DNA of 64,000 nt from Enterobacter wuhouensis (GTDB lineage: Bacteria > Pseudomonadota > Gammaproteobacteria > Enterobacterales > Enterobacteriaceae). The DNA lies in the NCBI RefSeq assembly GCF_004331265.1, contig NZ_SJOO01000001.1:744001-808000 (forward strand), given 5' to 3'. Shown piece after piece: positions 52,896 through 62,481 of this stretch. Position 1 is the stretch's first letter, and the number at the start of each line of letters is the position of its first letter. Position numbers and translations under genes: made by a program. The notes under the pieces are model-generated. The model was not told the DNA's origin. It searched no databases and was given only the letters and a program-made list of their open reading frames with translations.

Positions 52896-53582
52896 ATGGC
52901 CGCTGAATCGCAACTTAATCCTACCCAGCCCGTTAATCAGCAAATCTACCGTATTTTACGACGCGACATTGTCCACTGCCTGATCCCGCCGGGAACGCCG
53001 CTCTCTGAAAAAGAGGTCTCCGTACGTTTTGACGTTTCTCGTCAGCCCGTACGCGAAGCGTTTATTAAGCTCGCGGAAAACGGCCTGATTCAGATCCGCC
53101 CGCAGCGCGGCAGCTATGTGAATAAAATTTCGCTCTCGCAGGTGCGGAACGGCTGTTTCGTGCGCCAGGCCATTGAGTGTGCCGTGGTGCGCCGGGCCGC
53201 ATCGCTGATAAACGAAAACCAGATCTACCTGCTGGAACAAAACCTGCACCAGCAGCGCATTGCGATTGACCGTAAACAGCTGAACGACTTTTTCCAACTG
53301 GACGATGAGTTCCACCAGAAGCTGGCGCAAATTGCCGACTGCCAGCTGGCGTGGGATACCATCGAGAATATTAAGGCCACCATTGACCGCGTGCGCTATA
53401 TGAGCCTGGATCACGTTTCGCCGCCCGAAATGCTGCTTCGACAGCACCATGACATTTTCAATGCGCTGGATAAGCGTGATGCGGAAGGTGTTGAAAAAGC
53501 GATGACCCTGCACCTGCAGGAAATTAGCGAATCGGTGCAGCTTATTCGTCAGGAAAACAGCGAGTGGTTTAGCGAGGAATAA
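52896..53582 (+). CDS. rspR: GntR-family regulator RspR of the rsp locus
   Basis: A 228-residue FadR-type GntR regulator. The winged helix-turn-helix reads [20 protein letters not shown] (about residues 35-54), followed by an all-helical FCD ligand domain with conserved metal-binding residues ([24 protein letters not shown]). It matches E. coli RspR (YdfH), which represses rspAB. The target operon lies about 6 kb to the right on the opposite strand. Confidence 0.96.
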   Translation: MAAESQLNPTQPVNQQIYRILRRDIVHCLIPPGTPLSEKEVSVRFDVSRQPVREAFIKLAENGLIQIRPQRGSYVNKISLSQVRNGCFVRQAIECAVVRRAASLINENQIYLLEQNLHQQRIAIDRKQLNDFFQLDDEFHQKLAQIADCQLAWDTIENIKATIDRVRYMSLDHVSPPEMLLRQHHDIFNALDKRDAEGVEKAMTLHLQEISESVQLIRQENSEWFSEE

Positions 53583-53586
53583 ATTC

Positions 53587-53616
53587 GCCGCCGCCTTTCG
53601 GCAGCGGCAATGTTTA
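53587..53616. terminator. Bidirectional terminator-like hairpin, rspR / uspG
   Basis: Stem GCCGCCGCC / GGCAGCGGC with one mismatch and a 4-nt loop, between the convergent rspR and usp stops. It is followed on the right by ATGTTTATT, a weak T-rich tract, and includes the last bases before the usp stop. Confidence 0.6.
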
Positions 53617-54048
53617 TTAGCGAACGACCAGTACCGGGATGGTGGCATAGCGTAAAATAGATTCGGCATTCGAGCCGAGCAGGTGGGTTGTCATGCTCGG
53701 GTTTTTCGAACCGATAACAATTACGTCATAATCCCCCTCTTTGCTTAGCCTGATTATTTCGTCACGCACGTTGCCAAAACAGACTTTGCAGTGAATATCG
53801 TTCGGTGAAATATCGAAAAGCCGCTTCAACGCCGTCATTTTCTTCTCGGACTCGACGGTCATATACTCTTCGAACTTCTTGATATCGGCGTTGAACCCGC
53901 GCAATAGCGAGCGGCTGCTGTTTGGCAGAATGTTCACCAGGGTAATCGACGCGCCTTCTGCCTTCGCCAGGTTGGCCGCGTGGCGCACCGCCTTATCGCT
54001 CAAGTCCATTTCAAACACATCAACAGGCATCAAAATCTTCTTGTACAT
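53617..54048 (-). CDS. UspG/UspF-type universal stress protein
   Basis: A 143-residue single-domain universal stress protein. The N-terminus MYKKILMPVDVFEMDLSDKA and the nucleotide-binding block VIGSKNPSMTTHLLGSNAES (G-2x-G-9x-G-S/T-like) match E. coli UspG more than UspF. The family binds ATP and supports survival or adhesion under stress. E. coli K-12 has no usp gene between rspR and ydfZ, so this copy is at a different site or is an extra paralogue. Confidence 0.9.
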   Translation of the reverse strand: MYKKILMPVDVFEMDLSDKAVRHAANLAKAEGASITLVNILPNSSRSLLRGFNADIKKFEEYMTVESEKKMTALKRLFDISPNDIHCKVCFGNVRDEIIRLSKEGDYDVIVIGSKNPSMTTHLLGSNAESILRYATIPVLVVR

Positions 54049-54228
54049 AAGCCTGACTCCTTATTCCGATGAGAGGATTATTTCCTGCCTTAAGAGTGCC
54101 ATTGGCAATATAAACAAACCCTCAACGCTTGCAGGGGTAAATTATCCATTAAGGAAAATAACTGTCCACTTTGTAAATTACCGTCCTGAACCGTCAGCGG
54201 CATTCAGAACGGAGAAAAAAGTGTGATC

Positions 54229-54242
54229 TTGATCGGAAACAA
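54229..54242 (+). promoter_or_regulatory. Candidate FNR site upstream of ydfZ
   Basis: TTGAT-CGGA-AACAA differs from the FNR consensus TTGAT-N4-ATCAA at the second half. Its centre is 41.5 bp from a start site predicted by the -10-like TATTAA at 54265-54270, the class II activation geometry. E. coli ydfZ is FNR-activated. Confidence 0.5.
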
Positions 54243-54335
54243 ATAATTTATGCGAAGAGAGGCGTATTAATAATGCCCGTCAACGGCGAGACGTGAAATA
54301 GCGCCGTAGCGGATAGTGAGAGAGGAGAAAATACC

Positions 54336-54539
54336 ATGATGACATACGACCGTAACCGCAACGCCATTACCACCGGCAGCCGGGTCATGATCAGCGGCAC
54401 GGGCCGCACCGGCCTGATTAAAGCGATTCACAGCGAGGGCCTCGACGCCGCGCAGGTGCGCCGCAGCAAAACGGTGGAAGTGGAAGGATGCGAAGGGAAA
54501 TTCGAACCGGTTGAGCTGATTCGTCTGGGAATGCACTAA
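54336..54539 (+). CDS. ydfZ: Putative selenium-binding protein YdfZ
   Basis: A 67-residue protein, the same length as E. coli Ydf[21 protein letters not shown] at the N-terminus and [20 protein letters not shown] at the C-terminus are conserved, including the single Cys that carries selenium in the E. coli protein. Expressed anaerobically under FNR in E. coli. SD GAGGAG is 8 nt upstream of the first ATG. The 54049-54335 gap holds its promoter and that of the usp gene. Confidence 0.95.
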   Translation: MMTYDRNRNAITTGSRVMISGTGRTGLIKAIHSEGLDAAQVRRSKTVEVEGCEGKFEPVELIRLGMH

Positions 54540-54581
54540 CAGTGCAGCGTCATGCCGCCGCGAACGGCGGCATGTCAGGGA

Positions 54582-56045
54582 TTAAACCTGCGCCGCGTAC
54601 TGCGCAACCGTGGCTTTCGCCCCCTTCTGCAGCAGCGTCTGATACGCCTTCATGACGGCATCCACAAAGACCGCCTCCTGCGACAGCTCGTTTCCGAAGA
54701 TAGCCTCTATGCCCAACAGCGCCTTCACGCGGCTTTCGCCTTCAGCGCTACCCTCTACCGCCGTCTGAATGATTGCCAGCTGCGGGTCGCTTACCTCAAT
54801 TGCATTGCCCTGCTCGTCCACACCGCCGACGTAACGCATCCAGCCCGCGACGCCCAGCGCCAGCAGCGGGAAGCTTTTCTGATGCACAAGATGCCAGCGC
54901 ACGGAATCAAGCATACGCTGCGGAAGTTTCTGGCTGCCGTCCATCGCGATCTGCCAAGTGCGGTGACGCAATGCCGGATTGCTGTAGCGGGCTATCAGCA
55001 TATCGGCATAACGGCCCAAATCAACGCCTTTCACCTTCAGCGTGGGTGCCTGCTCTTTCAGCATCAGCGCATGTGCCGCCGCGCGATAATTCTCGTCTTC
55101 CATGCAGTCGTTGATGTGCTGGTATCCTGCCAGATAGCCAAGGTACGCCAGGAACGAGTGGCTGCCGTTAAGCATACGGAGCTTCATCTCTTCAAACGGA
55201 ATGACGTCTGAAACCAGCTCGGCACCCGCTTTTTCCCACTGAGGACGCCCCGCAACAAAGTTGTCTTCGACCACCCACTGGCGGAACGGCTCGCAGGCCA
55301 CGCCCGCCGGATCGCGAACGCCGGTCAGCTGTTCGATTTTATCCAGCGTTTCCGCCGTCACCGCAGGCACGATGCGATCCACCATGGTCGACGGGAAGGT
55401 CACGTTGGCCTCAATCCAGTCTGCCAGGTCGCTGTCGATTGCACGCGCGTAGGCGCAGGTCACATTACGCATCACGTGACCGTTTTCCGGCATGTTGTCA
55501 CAGGACATGACGCTAAAAGCAGGCAGTCCCGCCGCCCTGCGACGCGCCAGCGCTTCTACAACCACGCCCGGCGCGGATTTCGGCTGGTGCGGGTTCTGCA
55601 GGTCTGCGACGATAAACGGATGATCGAGCATCAGTTGACCCGTCGCCGGGGAATGACAGTACCCTTTCTCGGTGATGGTCAGCGAAACGATAGCAACCTG
55701 AGGCTCGCACATCGCGGTCAGGACGGTTTCCAGTCCGTCAACCTGAGCGTGCAGCGCCTTTTTGACCACGCCGACAACGCGCGACGTCCATGCATCGGCA
55801 GACATCTCCGCCACGGTGTATAGATTATCCTGCGCCTTGAGGTCGGCAATGTGCTGTTCCCCACCAATCAGGTTAACTTCGCAGTACCCCCAGTCGCTGC
55901 CGTGTTCAGCCGCAAGAATGTCGGTGTACACCGCCTGGTGCGCACGGTGAAATGCGCCAAAACCTAAATGAACAATGCGTGCCTTGAGGCTATCGCGATC
56001 GTATTGAGGAAGCGTCGCTTTCGCCTGTAATAACCGGTTTTCCAT
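54582..56045 (-). CDS. ydfI: Mannonate/fructuronate-type oxidoreductase YdfI
   Basis: A 487-residue polyol/mannitol dehydrogenase family enzyme (UxuB/YdfI type) that interconverts D-fructuronate or related ketoacids with D-mannonate using NAD(H). Family blocks are [24 protein letters not shown] and [18 protein letters not shown] with the catalytic Lys region. It is the last gene of the leftward rspA-rspB-ydfJ-ydfI cluster, with a 223-bp gap after ydfJ that may carry its own promoter. Confidence 0.95.
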   Translation of the reverse strand: MENRLLQAKATLPQYDRDSLKARIVHLGFGAFHRAHQAVYTDILAAEHGSDWGYCEVNLIGGEQHIADLKAQDNLYTVAEMSADAWTSRVVGVVKKALHAQVDGLETVLTAMCEPQVAIVSLTITEKGYCHSPATGQLMLDHPFIVADLQNPHQPKSAPGVVVEALARRRAAGLPAFSVMSCDNMPENGHVMRNVTCAYARAIDSDLADWIEANVTFPSTMVDRIVPAVTAETLDKIEQLTGVRDPAGVACEPFRQWVVEDNFVAGRPQWEKAGAELVSDVIPFEEMKLRMLNGSHSFLAYLGYLAGYQHINDCMEDENYRAAAHALMLKEQAPTLKVKGVDLGRYADMLIARYSNPALRHRTWQIAMDGSQKLPQRMLDSVRWHLVHQKSFPLLALGVAGWMRYVGGVDEQGNAIEVSDPQLAIIQTAVEGSAEGESRVKALLGIEAIFGNELSQEAVFVDAVMKAYQTLLQKGAKATVAQYAAQV

Positions 56046-56130
56046 GATTGAGACTCGTTAATTTAACTATGCTGCGATCCGCAGCCGCTCTCTTGTCAGA
56101 GCGGCTGCGCCTGCTGACTACACCAACTAG

Positions 56131-56162
56131 AATGGCAGTTGAGGTAAAAAATATCTGCCATT
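56131..56162. promoter_or_regulatory. Inverted repeats upstream of ydfI
   Basis: AATGGCAG (56131-56138) and CTGCCATT (56155-56162) are exact inverted copies 16 bp apart. A second pair, AATATCTG (56150-56157) / CAGATATT (56185-56192), overlaps it. A palindrome GTGAC-AG-GTCAC is at 56242-56253. These sit in the 223-bp ydfJ-ydfI gap and may be regulatory; none is assigned. Confidence 0.4.
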
Positions 56163-56268
56163 AACCATACTGATACTGCAGTTTCAGATATTGATTTATA
56201 TTAACTTTTGTCCATGTGGTGTGACATGAATGAAAAGTTGTGTGACAGGTCACTCAAGATATAAACCG

Positions 56269-57648
56269 TTAGCGCCGCGATGAAAGTGCCCCGTAAGCGA
56301 CAGACGCTTTCTCAGGAGATTCAGCCGCGTCTTCCGCTATGCTCAGATCGCGGTCACGCACTTCTGGCATTAATACAGCAGAAATCAGGCCAATCGCTGA
56401 ATAGGCGATAAGCATCGCGACAATCGGCCACCAGGAACCGGTCATATTGCAGAAAATCCCCGCCAGCACAGGGCCAAAGCCCACCGCCACCAGGCCACCG
56501 GCCTCTTTAGAAATCGCCATGCGGGTAAAGCGGTTACGCGAGCCAAACATCTCTGCCATGGTGATGTTTTCCAGGGCAAACAGCCCCAGCACCGCGAAGT
56601 TGTGGATAACGATAATCGACAGCATGATCACGCCCGGCGCGTAGCTCTTGTCAACGATGATCGACAGCATCGGGTACGCCAGGATGATGGCTGAAATATT
56701 GAGAATGATGTACGGCAGACGACGCCCCACCTTGTCCGACAGCCAGCCCAGCAGCGGGATAGAGATAAACCCGAGGATGGAGCTTATCATCAGCGCATCG
56801 GTCGGAATGCCTTTATCGAATAGCAGCGTCTGCACCAGATATCCCGCCAGGAAGGTCTGAATTAAACCTGAGTTGCCCGCCTGACCAAAACGCAGGCCGG
56901 TTGCCAGCCAGAAGGACTTGCTCTTAAACATCGCGCCCAGCGAGGTTTCCTGTGTCGCTACCGGTGCTGCAGCGTCAGCGTCGTTTACCTTCTCAAATAC
57001 CGGACTCTCTTTGAGGTTCATTCGCAGCCAGATTGCGAAGATCATCACCACGACGCTTGCCAGGAACGGCACGCGCCAGCCCCAGGCGATTAACTCTTCA
57101 CGATCGAGAGCAAAGAACATCACCGCCCAGATTGCGGTGGCGCTCAGCGTGCCGCAGTTGGTGCCCATCGCCACCAGCGAGGAGATGATGCCGCGCTTCC
57201 CTTTCGGCGCGTACTCCGCCAGCATGGTGCCTGCGCCGGAGATTTCAGCCCCTGCGCCCAGGCCTTGGATAATACGCAGCGTCACCAGCAGCACCGGCGC
57301 GAAAATGCCGATCTGTGCGTAGGTTGGCAGGACGCCAATGAGGGTGGTACAGATCCCCATCATGGTAATGGTAATAAACAGCACCTTTTTGCGGCCAATG
57401 CTGTCGCCCATTCTGCCGAAAATAAAGGCCCCGACGATACGCGCAATGTAGCCCGCGCCGTAAGTCCCCATCGCCAGTATCAGCGCCATCGCGGCGGACT
57501 GTTCCGGGAAGAAGATTTCGTGGAAAACCAGGGCTGCGCCCAGCGAGTAGAGCTGGAAATCCATAAACTCCAGCGCCGTGCCCAGCCAGCCGGAAACGGC
57601 GGCTTTCACCAGGTCTGATGTCGTTCTTTGAGGTTGTGCTTGCGTCAT
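56269..57648 (-). CDS. ydfJ: MFS (MHS-family) transporter YdfJ, intact
   Basis: A 459-residue metabolite:H+ symporter with twelve predicted helices and the MFS signature GRMGDSIGRKKVLF after helix 2. The cytoplasmic central loop (EKVNDADAAAPVATQ) separates two halves. The start at 57648 (MTQAQPQRTTSDLVKAAVSG) has no upstream competitor with an SD. In E. coli K-12 ydfJ is interrupted by the Qin prophage, so this is the uninterrupted form. Likely imports the sugar acid handled by RspAB and YdfI. Confidence 0.94.
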   Translation of the reverse strand: MTQAQPQRTTSDLVKAAVSGWLGTALEFMDFQLYSLGAALVFHEIFFPEQSAAMALILAMGTYGAGYIARIVGAFIFGRMGDSIGRKKVLFITITMMGICTTLIGVLPTYAQIGIFAPVLLVTLRIIQGLGAGAEISGAGTMLAEYAPKGKRGIISSLVAMGTNCGTLSATAIWAVMFFALDREELIAWGWRVPFLASVVVMIFAIWLRMNLKESPVFEKVNDADAAAPVATQETSLGAMFKSKSFWLATGLRFGQAGNSGLIQTFLAGYLVQTLLFDKGIPTDALMISSILGFISIPLLGWLSDKVGRRLPYIILNISAIILAYPMLSIIVDKSYAPGVIMLSIIVIHNFAVLGLFALENITMAEMFGSRNRFTRMAISKEAGGLVAVGFGPVLAGIFCNMTGSWWPIVAMLIAYSAIGLISAVLMPEVRDRDLSIAEDAAESPEKASVAYGALSSRR

Positions 57649-57721
57649 AATGGCTATCTCTGAAAGGTAAGATGCGTACCACATAGAGCCTGTCTGCGCA
57701 GGCTCTTAACCGCGTGAATTG

Positions 57722-58741
57722 TTATTGGCCGAACGTGAGTAAGACCTTACAGCACTGCCGCTGGTCTTTTTCAAACAGTTCGATTGCGTCTGAAACGTGG
57801 TGATAGTCAAAAGTATGGGTAATCAGTTTTTCAGGGTCGATTAGCCCCTTCTTCAGCCAGTCAATCACGACCGGGAATTTGTTGGCATTCAGCCGCGAGG
57901 AGAAAATCGACAGCTCTTTGCCGGTGATCCCCTGCTGTACGATCTGGCTCGGGTCGCTGGAGAAGCCCATCAGCACAATGCGCGCAGCCGGAGAGGCCAG
58001 GGTAATTGCCTCCTGCAGTATCGACGGGTGGCAGGCAGCGTCAACGATTAACGTCGGCCTCATCCCCTTCTCTTCCAGCGCAGCCTGCAGCGATTGTTCA
58101 GCGTTGTTAAAGACCCAGTCCGCGCCGCTGCGCTGCGCCATCGCCAGACGTTCGTCGATGCGATCGACAACAATAACTTGCTTCACCTTGTAGACGCCCT
58201 TCAGCGCCTGCACGGTGACCAGCCCCATCGGGCCTGCGCCGTAAATCAGCGCCACGTCCTGTTCGGTCGGCTTTGCATGGCCCGTCACGTTGGCCGCAAT
58301 GGTGAAGGGTTCAACCATAACGGCGTGTTTATCGGGGATCTCATCCGGAATGGGCCAGGCATTTTTTGCAGGCACCACCGCGTACTCGCTGAAGCCGCCG
58401 TCACGGTGGACGCCCAGCACGACCAGCGAGGTGCAGACGTTTGGTTTGCCGACGGAGCACGGATAGCAGTGTCCGCAGCTGATTACCGGGTCAACCGAGA
58501 CGCGCTGACCAAGACGAGCACCGTCTACGCCCTCGCCTGTGGCATCGATCTCGCCAAAAAATTCGTGACCGATCACGCGCGGGTATTTAGCGAACGGGTT
58601 ATGCCCACGGTAGATATGGCTGTCTGAACCACAAATCCCGGCGAGCTTGATTTTGACGCGCACGTCGCCTGCAGCAGGTGCCGGGAGTGGACGATCTTCA
58701 ATCACCAGTTCGTTCGGCTGTTGAATGACTACGCTTTTCAT
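57722..58741 (-). CDS. rspB: Zinc-dependent sugar/alcohol dehydrogenase RspB
   Basis: A 339-residue medium-chain zinc dehydrogenase. The catalytic zinc residues are in GICGSDSHIYRG and GHEFFGE; the structural zinc loop is CGHCYPCSVGKPNVC; the NAD site is ALIYGAGPMGLVTVQAL. The start is ATG at 58741 (MKSVVIQQPNELVIEDRPLP), as in E. coli. It probably oxidises a C5-OH of a sugar acid. Co-transcribed with rspA, 14 nt apart. Confidence 0.95.
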   Translation of the reverse strand: MKSVVIQQPNELVIEDRPLPAPAAGDVRVKIKLAGICGSDSHIYRGHNPFAKYPRVIGHEFFGEIDATGEGVDGARLGQRVSVDPVISCGHCYPCSVGKPNVCTSLVVLGVHRDGGFSEYAVVPAKNAWPIPDEIPDKHAVMVEPFTIAANVTGHAKPTEQDVALIYGAGPMGLVTVQALKGVYKVKQVIVVDRIDERLAMAQRSGADWVFNNAEQSLQAALEEKGMRPTLIVDAACHPSILQEAITLASPAARIVLMGFSSDPSQIVQQGITGKELSIFSSRLNANKFPVVIDWLKKGLIDPEKLITHTFDYHHVSDAIELFEKDQRQCCKVLLTFGQ

Positions 58742-58755
58742 CGTTTGCTCCTCGG

Positions 58756-59970
58756 TTACCAGTTCCACAGCGTGCCGTCTTCAAGACGGGCCACCGGCAG
58801 ATAGGCCGGATCGTAGGGGTATTTCGCCGCCAGCTTCTCGTCAAACTCAATGCCCAGCCCCGGCTTGTCGCCCGGATGCATATAGCCGTTGTCGAAGCGC
58901 CAGCTGTGCGGGAAGACGTCCAGCATCTGTTCGGAGTAGCCCATGTATTCCTGCACGCCGAAGTTTGGCACCCACAGGTCGAAATGCAGCGCCGCGGCGT
59001 GACAAATCGGTGACAGATCCGACGGGCCGTGTGAACCGGTGCGCACCTGGTACAGCGAGGCAAAGTCAGCAATGCGCCGCATCCCCGTAATCCCACCCGC
59101 ATGGGTAATGGTGGTGCGGATATAGTCGATAAGCTGCTCTTCGATCAGCTGTTTGCAATCCCAGATGCTGTTGAACACTTCACCCACGGCGATTGGCGTG
59201 ACGGTGTGCTGGCGAATCAGACGGAAGCACGCCTGGTTCTCCGCAGGAGTCGGATCTTCCATCCAGAACATGCGGAACTCTTCAATGCTTTTACCAAAGC
59301 GCGCCGCTTCAATCGGCGTCAGGCGGTGGTGCATGTCATGCAGCAGGTGCTCATTAAAACCAAACTTGCTGCGCACCGCATCAAACAGCTTTGGCGTGAA
59401 GTCGAGGTATTTCTCGGTGGACCAGAGCTGCTCCTCCGGCCAGTCGCCTTTTGTGGCAGGCTCGTACGCCAGCCCTTTTCCTTTAGACATGCCGTAGGTG
59501 GTTTTCATTCCCGGCACGCCGCACTGCACGCGGATTGCCTTGAAACCCATTTCTTTATGACGGGCGTAATCTTCCAGCACGTCATCAATGGTGTGGCCGG
59601 TGGTGTGACAATAAACCATTACGCCCTCGCGGGACGCGCCGCCCAACAGCTGATAGAGCGGCATATTGGCGGCCTTAGCTTTGATATCCCAGAGCGCCAT
59701 ATCGACGGCAGAAATTGCCGACATGGTGACCGGGCCACGACGCCAGTAGGCACCTTTATAGAAGAATTGCCAGATATCTTCGATGCGATGCGCATCGCGA
59801 CCAATCAGCTGTGGGCAAAGGTGATCCTTCAGGTAAGAGGCCACGGACAGTTCGCGCCCGTTCAGCGTGGCGTCACCCAGGCCCACAATCCCCTCGTCGG
59901 TGGTAATTTTGAGAGTGACAAAGTTGCGCCCCGGGCAGGTCACAAATACTTCGGCCCCGACAATCTTCAT
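58756..59970 (-). CDS. rspA: RspA, mannonate-dehydratase-family enolase
   Basis: A 404-residue enolase-superfamily acid-sugar dehydratase, identical in length to E. coli RspA, which shows weak D-mannonate dehydratase activity and was first described as a starvation-sensing protein. The metal-binding acidic residues follow the barrel order ([44 protein letters not shown]). It is the first gene of the leftward operon, about 40 bp from a candidate operator. Confidence 0.95.
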   Translation of the reverse strand: MKIVGAEVFVTCPGRNFVTLKITTDEGIVGLGDATLNGRELSVASYLKDHLCPQLIGRDAHRIEDIWQFFYKGAYWRRGPVTMSAISAVDMALWDIKAKAANMPLYQLLGGASREGVMVYCHTTGHTIDDVLEDYARHKEMGFKAIRVQCGVPGMKTTYGMSKGKGLAYEPATKGDWPEEQLWSTEKYLDFTPKLFDAVRSKFGFNEHLLHDMHHRLTPIEAARFGKSIEEFRMFWMEDPTPAENQACFRLIRQHTVTPIAVGEVFNSIWDCKQLIEEQLIDYIRTTITHAGGITGMRRIADFASLYQVRTGSHGPSDLSPICHAAALHFDLWVPNFGVQEYMGYSEQMLDVFPHSWRFDNGYMHPGDKPGLGIEFDEKLAAKYPYDPAYLPVARLEDGTLWNW

Positions 59971-60029
59971 AATCCAGTTCCTTACATCGCTCGTTGTGAT
60001 GGAGGAAATTTACGCAACTACACTACTAC

Positions 60030-60041
60030 CATACAAGTATG
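60030..60041. promoter_or_regulatory. Candidate RspR operator upstream of rspA
   Basis: CATAC-AA-GTATG is a perfect 5-bp inverted repeat with a 2-bp centre, 60 bp before the rspA start. Its form and place suit a FadR-type GntR regulator such as RspR; this is inferred. Confidence 0.5.
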
Positions 60042-60081
60042 ATGATCGTAAAATCAGCCCGCGATCACAAAATCAGGGCGC

Positions 60082-60408
60082 TTACGCGCGCCCCCAGCCT
60101 GCCACGATAATCAACATGCCGCACAGCGCAACGAGCGCGCCCGCCCAGTCGTAGACGCTGAGCTTGACGCCATCCACCACGCGCAGCCACAGCAATGCGG
60201 TACAAACATATACCCCGCCGTACGCCGCATAAACCCGCCCACTGGCGGCGGGATGCAGCGTTAATAGCCAGACAAAAAGCGCAAGAGCAATTCCGGCCGG
60301 GACCAGCAGCAGCACCGATGCCCCTTTTTTTAGCCAGAGCCAGGGCAGGAAGCAACCGATGATTTCACACAGCGCGGTGGCAAAAAAAAGCAGCGTCGTT
60401 TTGATCAT
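60082..60408 (-). CDS. ynfA: YnfA, small inner-membrane protein
   Basis: A 108-residue UPF0060 protein, four predicted helices ([40 protein letters not shown]), distantly similar to small multidrug resistance transporters. The start at 60408 is fixed by homology, since a longer frame upstream has no signal. Length equals the E. coli protein. Divergent from ynfB. Confidence 0.95.
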   Translation of the reverse strand: MIKTTLLFFATALCEIIGCFLPWLWLKKGASVLLLVPAGIALALFVWLLTLHPAASGRVYAAYGGVYVCTALLWLRVVDGVKLSVYDWAGALVALCGMLIIVAGWGRA

Positions 60409-60558
60409 TTTTACGTTTCGTGAGGATTGATTTAAACATCTTACCCGATAATGGCTTTTACTTTTCCATACTTGCTGCGCGGGTATGCCGCAATTTCGCT
60501 TTGGTGTAGAATCCAGCTGAGATAACCTGATTATCTGCACCATTTAAAAGGAAACGCT

Positions 60559-60897
60559 ATGACTACATTAAGCAAACGCCTTTGCCTGACTGCCGCACTG
60601 GCACTCTCTGCGTTCGCCTGGAGCGCGACGGCCACTGCCGAAACCAGCAAACTCATCATTGAGTCTGGGGACAGCGCGCAAAGCCGTCAAAACGCAGCAA
60701 TGGACAAAGAACAATGGAATGACACCCGCAACCTGCGCCAGAAGGTCAACAAACGCGCGGAAAAAGAGTGGGACAAAGAAGATGTCGCCTTTGACGCGCG
60801 CGACAAATGCCAGCAGAGCGCGAATACCAACGCATACTGGGAGCCAAACACCCTGCGCTGCCTGGATCGTCGTACTGGCCGTACGGTTGCGCCGTGA
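60559..60897 (+). CDS. ynfB: YnfB, DUF1283 periplasmic protein
   Basis: A 112-residue exported protein with a signal peptide ([20 protein letters not shown]). The mature part is charged ([20 protein letters not shown]) and has two Cys residues (DKCQQS, LRCLDR) that may form a disulfide. UPF0482/DUF1283 family; function unknown. It is followed by speG 8 nt later. Confidence 0.93.
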   Translation: MTTLSKRLCLTAALALSAFAWSATATAETSKLIIESGDSAQSRQNAAMDKEQWNDTRNLRQKVNKRAEKEWDKEDVAFDARDKCQQSANTNAYWEPNTLRCLDRRTGRTVAP

Positions 60898-60905
60898 GGA
60901 CAGCG

Positions 60906-61457
60906 ATGCACGACATCACGCTTCGCCCGCTTGAGCGAGAAGATTTGCGCTTCGTCCACCAGCTCGACAACAACGCCAGCGTGATGCGCTACTGGTTTGA
61001 AGAGCCTTACGAGGCGTTTGTCGAGCTGTCGGATCTGTATGACAAGCACATTCACGATCAGAGCGAACGCCGCTTTGTGGTGGAGTGCGAAGGCGAAAAA
61101 GCCGGCCTGGTTGAGCTGGTGGAGATTAACCACGTTCATCGCCGGGCTGAATTCCAGATCATCATTTCGCCTGAGCATCAGGGAAAAGGCCTCGCCTCAC
61201 GCGCGGCCAGGCTGGCGATGGACTACGGGTTCAACGTCCTGAATCTGTACAAGCTGTATTTGATCGTGGATAAAGAGAATGAAAAAGCGATCCATATCTA
61301 CCGTAAGCTCGGCTTTATGGTGGAAGGTGAACTGATCCATGAGTTCTTTATCAACGGTGAATACCGCAATACCATCCGCATGTGCATTTTCCAGCATCAG
61401 CATCTGGCCGGGCATAAATCGAGCAGCGCCAGCCTGTTGAAACCAACCGCGCAGTAG
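60906..61457 (+). CDS. speG: Spermidine N1-acetyltransferase SpeG
   Basis: A 183-residue GNAT enzyme that acetylates spermidine and spermine to prevent polyamine toxicity. [20 protein letters not shown] and [18 protein letters not shown] are the family's spermidine-site region; [20 protein letters not shown] is the acetyl-CoA loop. The ATG at 60906 ([13 protein letters not shown]) is chosen over in-frame codons inside ynfB. The stop codon lies in the loop of a terminator hairpin. Confidence 0.96.
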   Translation: MHDITLRPLEREDLRFVHQLDNNASVMRYWFEEPYEAFVELSDLYDKHIHDQSERRFVVECEGEKAGLVELVEINHVHRRAEFQIIISPEHQGKGLASRAARLAMDYGFNVLNLYKLYLIVDKENEKAIHIYRKLGFMVEGELIHEFFINGEYRNTIRMCIFQHQHLAGHKSSSASLLKPTAQ

Positions 61458-61473
61458 CCTGCGCGGTTTTATT
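61445..61473 (+). terminator. speG terminator overlapping the stop codon
   Basis: A 10-bp perfect stem AACCGCGCAG / CTGCGCGGTT with a 4-nt loop TAGC, followed by TTATT. The loop contains the TAG stop of speG. Confidence 0.85.
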
Positions 61474-61474
61474 C

Positions 61475-62185
61475 TCAATAATATTCAATGCTGTTTTTAA
61501 TGGTGTACTTACGCTCTACGGCGGGGGCGACGCTGTCATCGGTGATATTCAAATCGCAGCTCACTGGATTATTGTGGCGATCGTACTCACAGCTCTGCTG
61601 CACTTTACCCAGCGGCTTGTCGTTTACCAGGCTCACGGCAGAATAATCCAGCCTTTTGCGCAGATCTTTTGACGGCGTTGACTGCACGGACAACCGCTGT
61701 TCTCCGGAGACGGTGGATTTCCCCAGCGGGTAGCCATCGGCGTCATAGCGATATTTCACCTCCATCTCTTTGCCGTGCGCCGCCACCACAAAACCGTTGT
61801 CGTCGGTATCCCAGGTTACGCCGGCGGACGGCAATTCCGCCAGCTGGCATTTACCCTGTAGTTTAACCTTCTGCTGCTGAGTTTCGGCATCGATGTAATA
61901 ATTGGCGTCCAGCACCAGCGCAACGCCCGTATTAGCTTCCAGATCGTGGAGTTCCAGGGTATCAAAGCACCCTTCTGCCGACATCGTGCCCGTCACACGT
62001 TTTGAGACTTCGCCCTTGTCGTTAAAGAGCGTCTGGGTAAAGTCTTTGACCGGCCCGCGTAAGGGGTCAAAATCAAACTCATTAGAGAAGCTCGCCATCT
62101 CCGGCGTAAATGAAAGCGGTGCGGAATTGTCATCGCACCCCATCAATGCTGTCGCCAATAGCGTTATCGCTGCGTATTTCTTCAC
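61475..62185 (-). CDS. ynfC: YnfC lipoprotein (UPF0257)
   Basis: A lipoprotein with lipobox LMGC (TLLATALMGCDDN); the Asp after Cys favours inner-membrane retention. The mature part TPEMASFSNEFDFDPLRGPV is almost identical to E. coli YnfC, and the C-terminus is YTIKNSIEYY. The start is placed at GTG 62185 (VKKYAAITLL), which gives 236 residues, the E. coli length. An ATG 36 nt upstream would add twelve polar residues before the signal peptide. Function unknown. Convergent with speG. Confidence 0.9.
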   Translation of the reverse strand: MKKYAAITLLATALMGCDDNSAPLSFTPEMASFSNEFDFDPLRGPVKDFTQTLFNDKGEVSKRVTGTMSAEGCFDTLELHDLEANTGVALVLDANYYIDAETQQQKVKLQGKCQLAELPSAGVTWDTDDNGFVVAAHGKEMEVKYRYDADGYPLGKSTVSGEQRLSVQSTPSKDLRKRLDYSAVSLVNDKPLGKVQQSCEYDRHNNPVSCDLNITDDSVAPAVERKYTIKNSIEYY

Positions 62186-62481
62186 GTCATTTACCGATGC
62201 AGAGAGTTTATTGCCAGTCATATTAGCAAATACAGTGGCTTAACGCGTAGTGGTTAAGCAATGTGCTCGAGCGCGCCCTGCTACCCATGGCAGGCATATC
62301 CAGATTCTATAACGGAAAACACGAATTTGGTGATAAACGAATCCCCGATCTCGCCGCAACGCCCGTTGAGCTGCGCCGGATATCCATTTTCATAAGATTA
62401 TTCAGAATGTACTAGTCAAAAAACAAATACTTACATGATCCCTGCTAAAATTACCCTACACACAGAGAAAAGGAGCTACAG

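Noticed and set aside
54133..54139. NarL heptamer between uspG and ydfZ
   Set aside because: A single 7-bp match without a partner is expected by chance.
56241..56256. CRP site upstream of ydfI
   Set aside because: TGTGA and TCACT are only 4 bp apart instead of 6, so it does not fit CRP geometry.
62186..62221. ATG at 62221 as the ynfC start
   Set aside because: It would put twelve polar residues before the signal peptide; GTG at 62185 gives the known 236-residue length.
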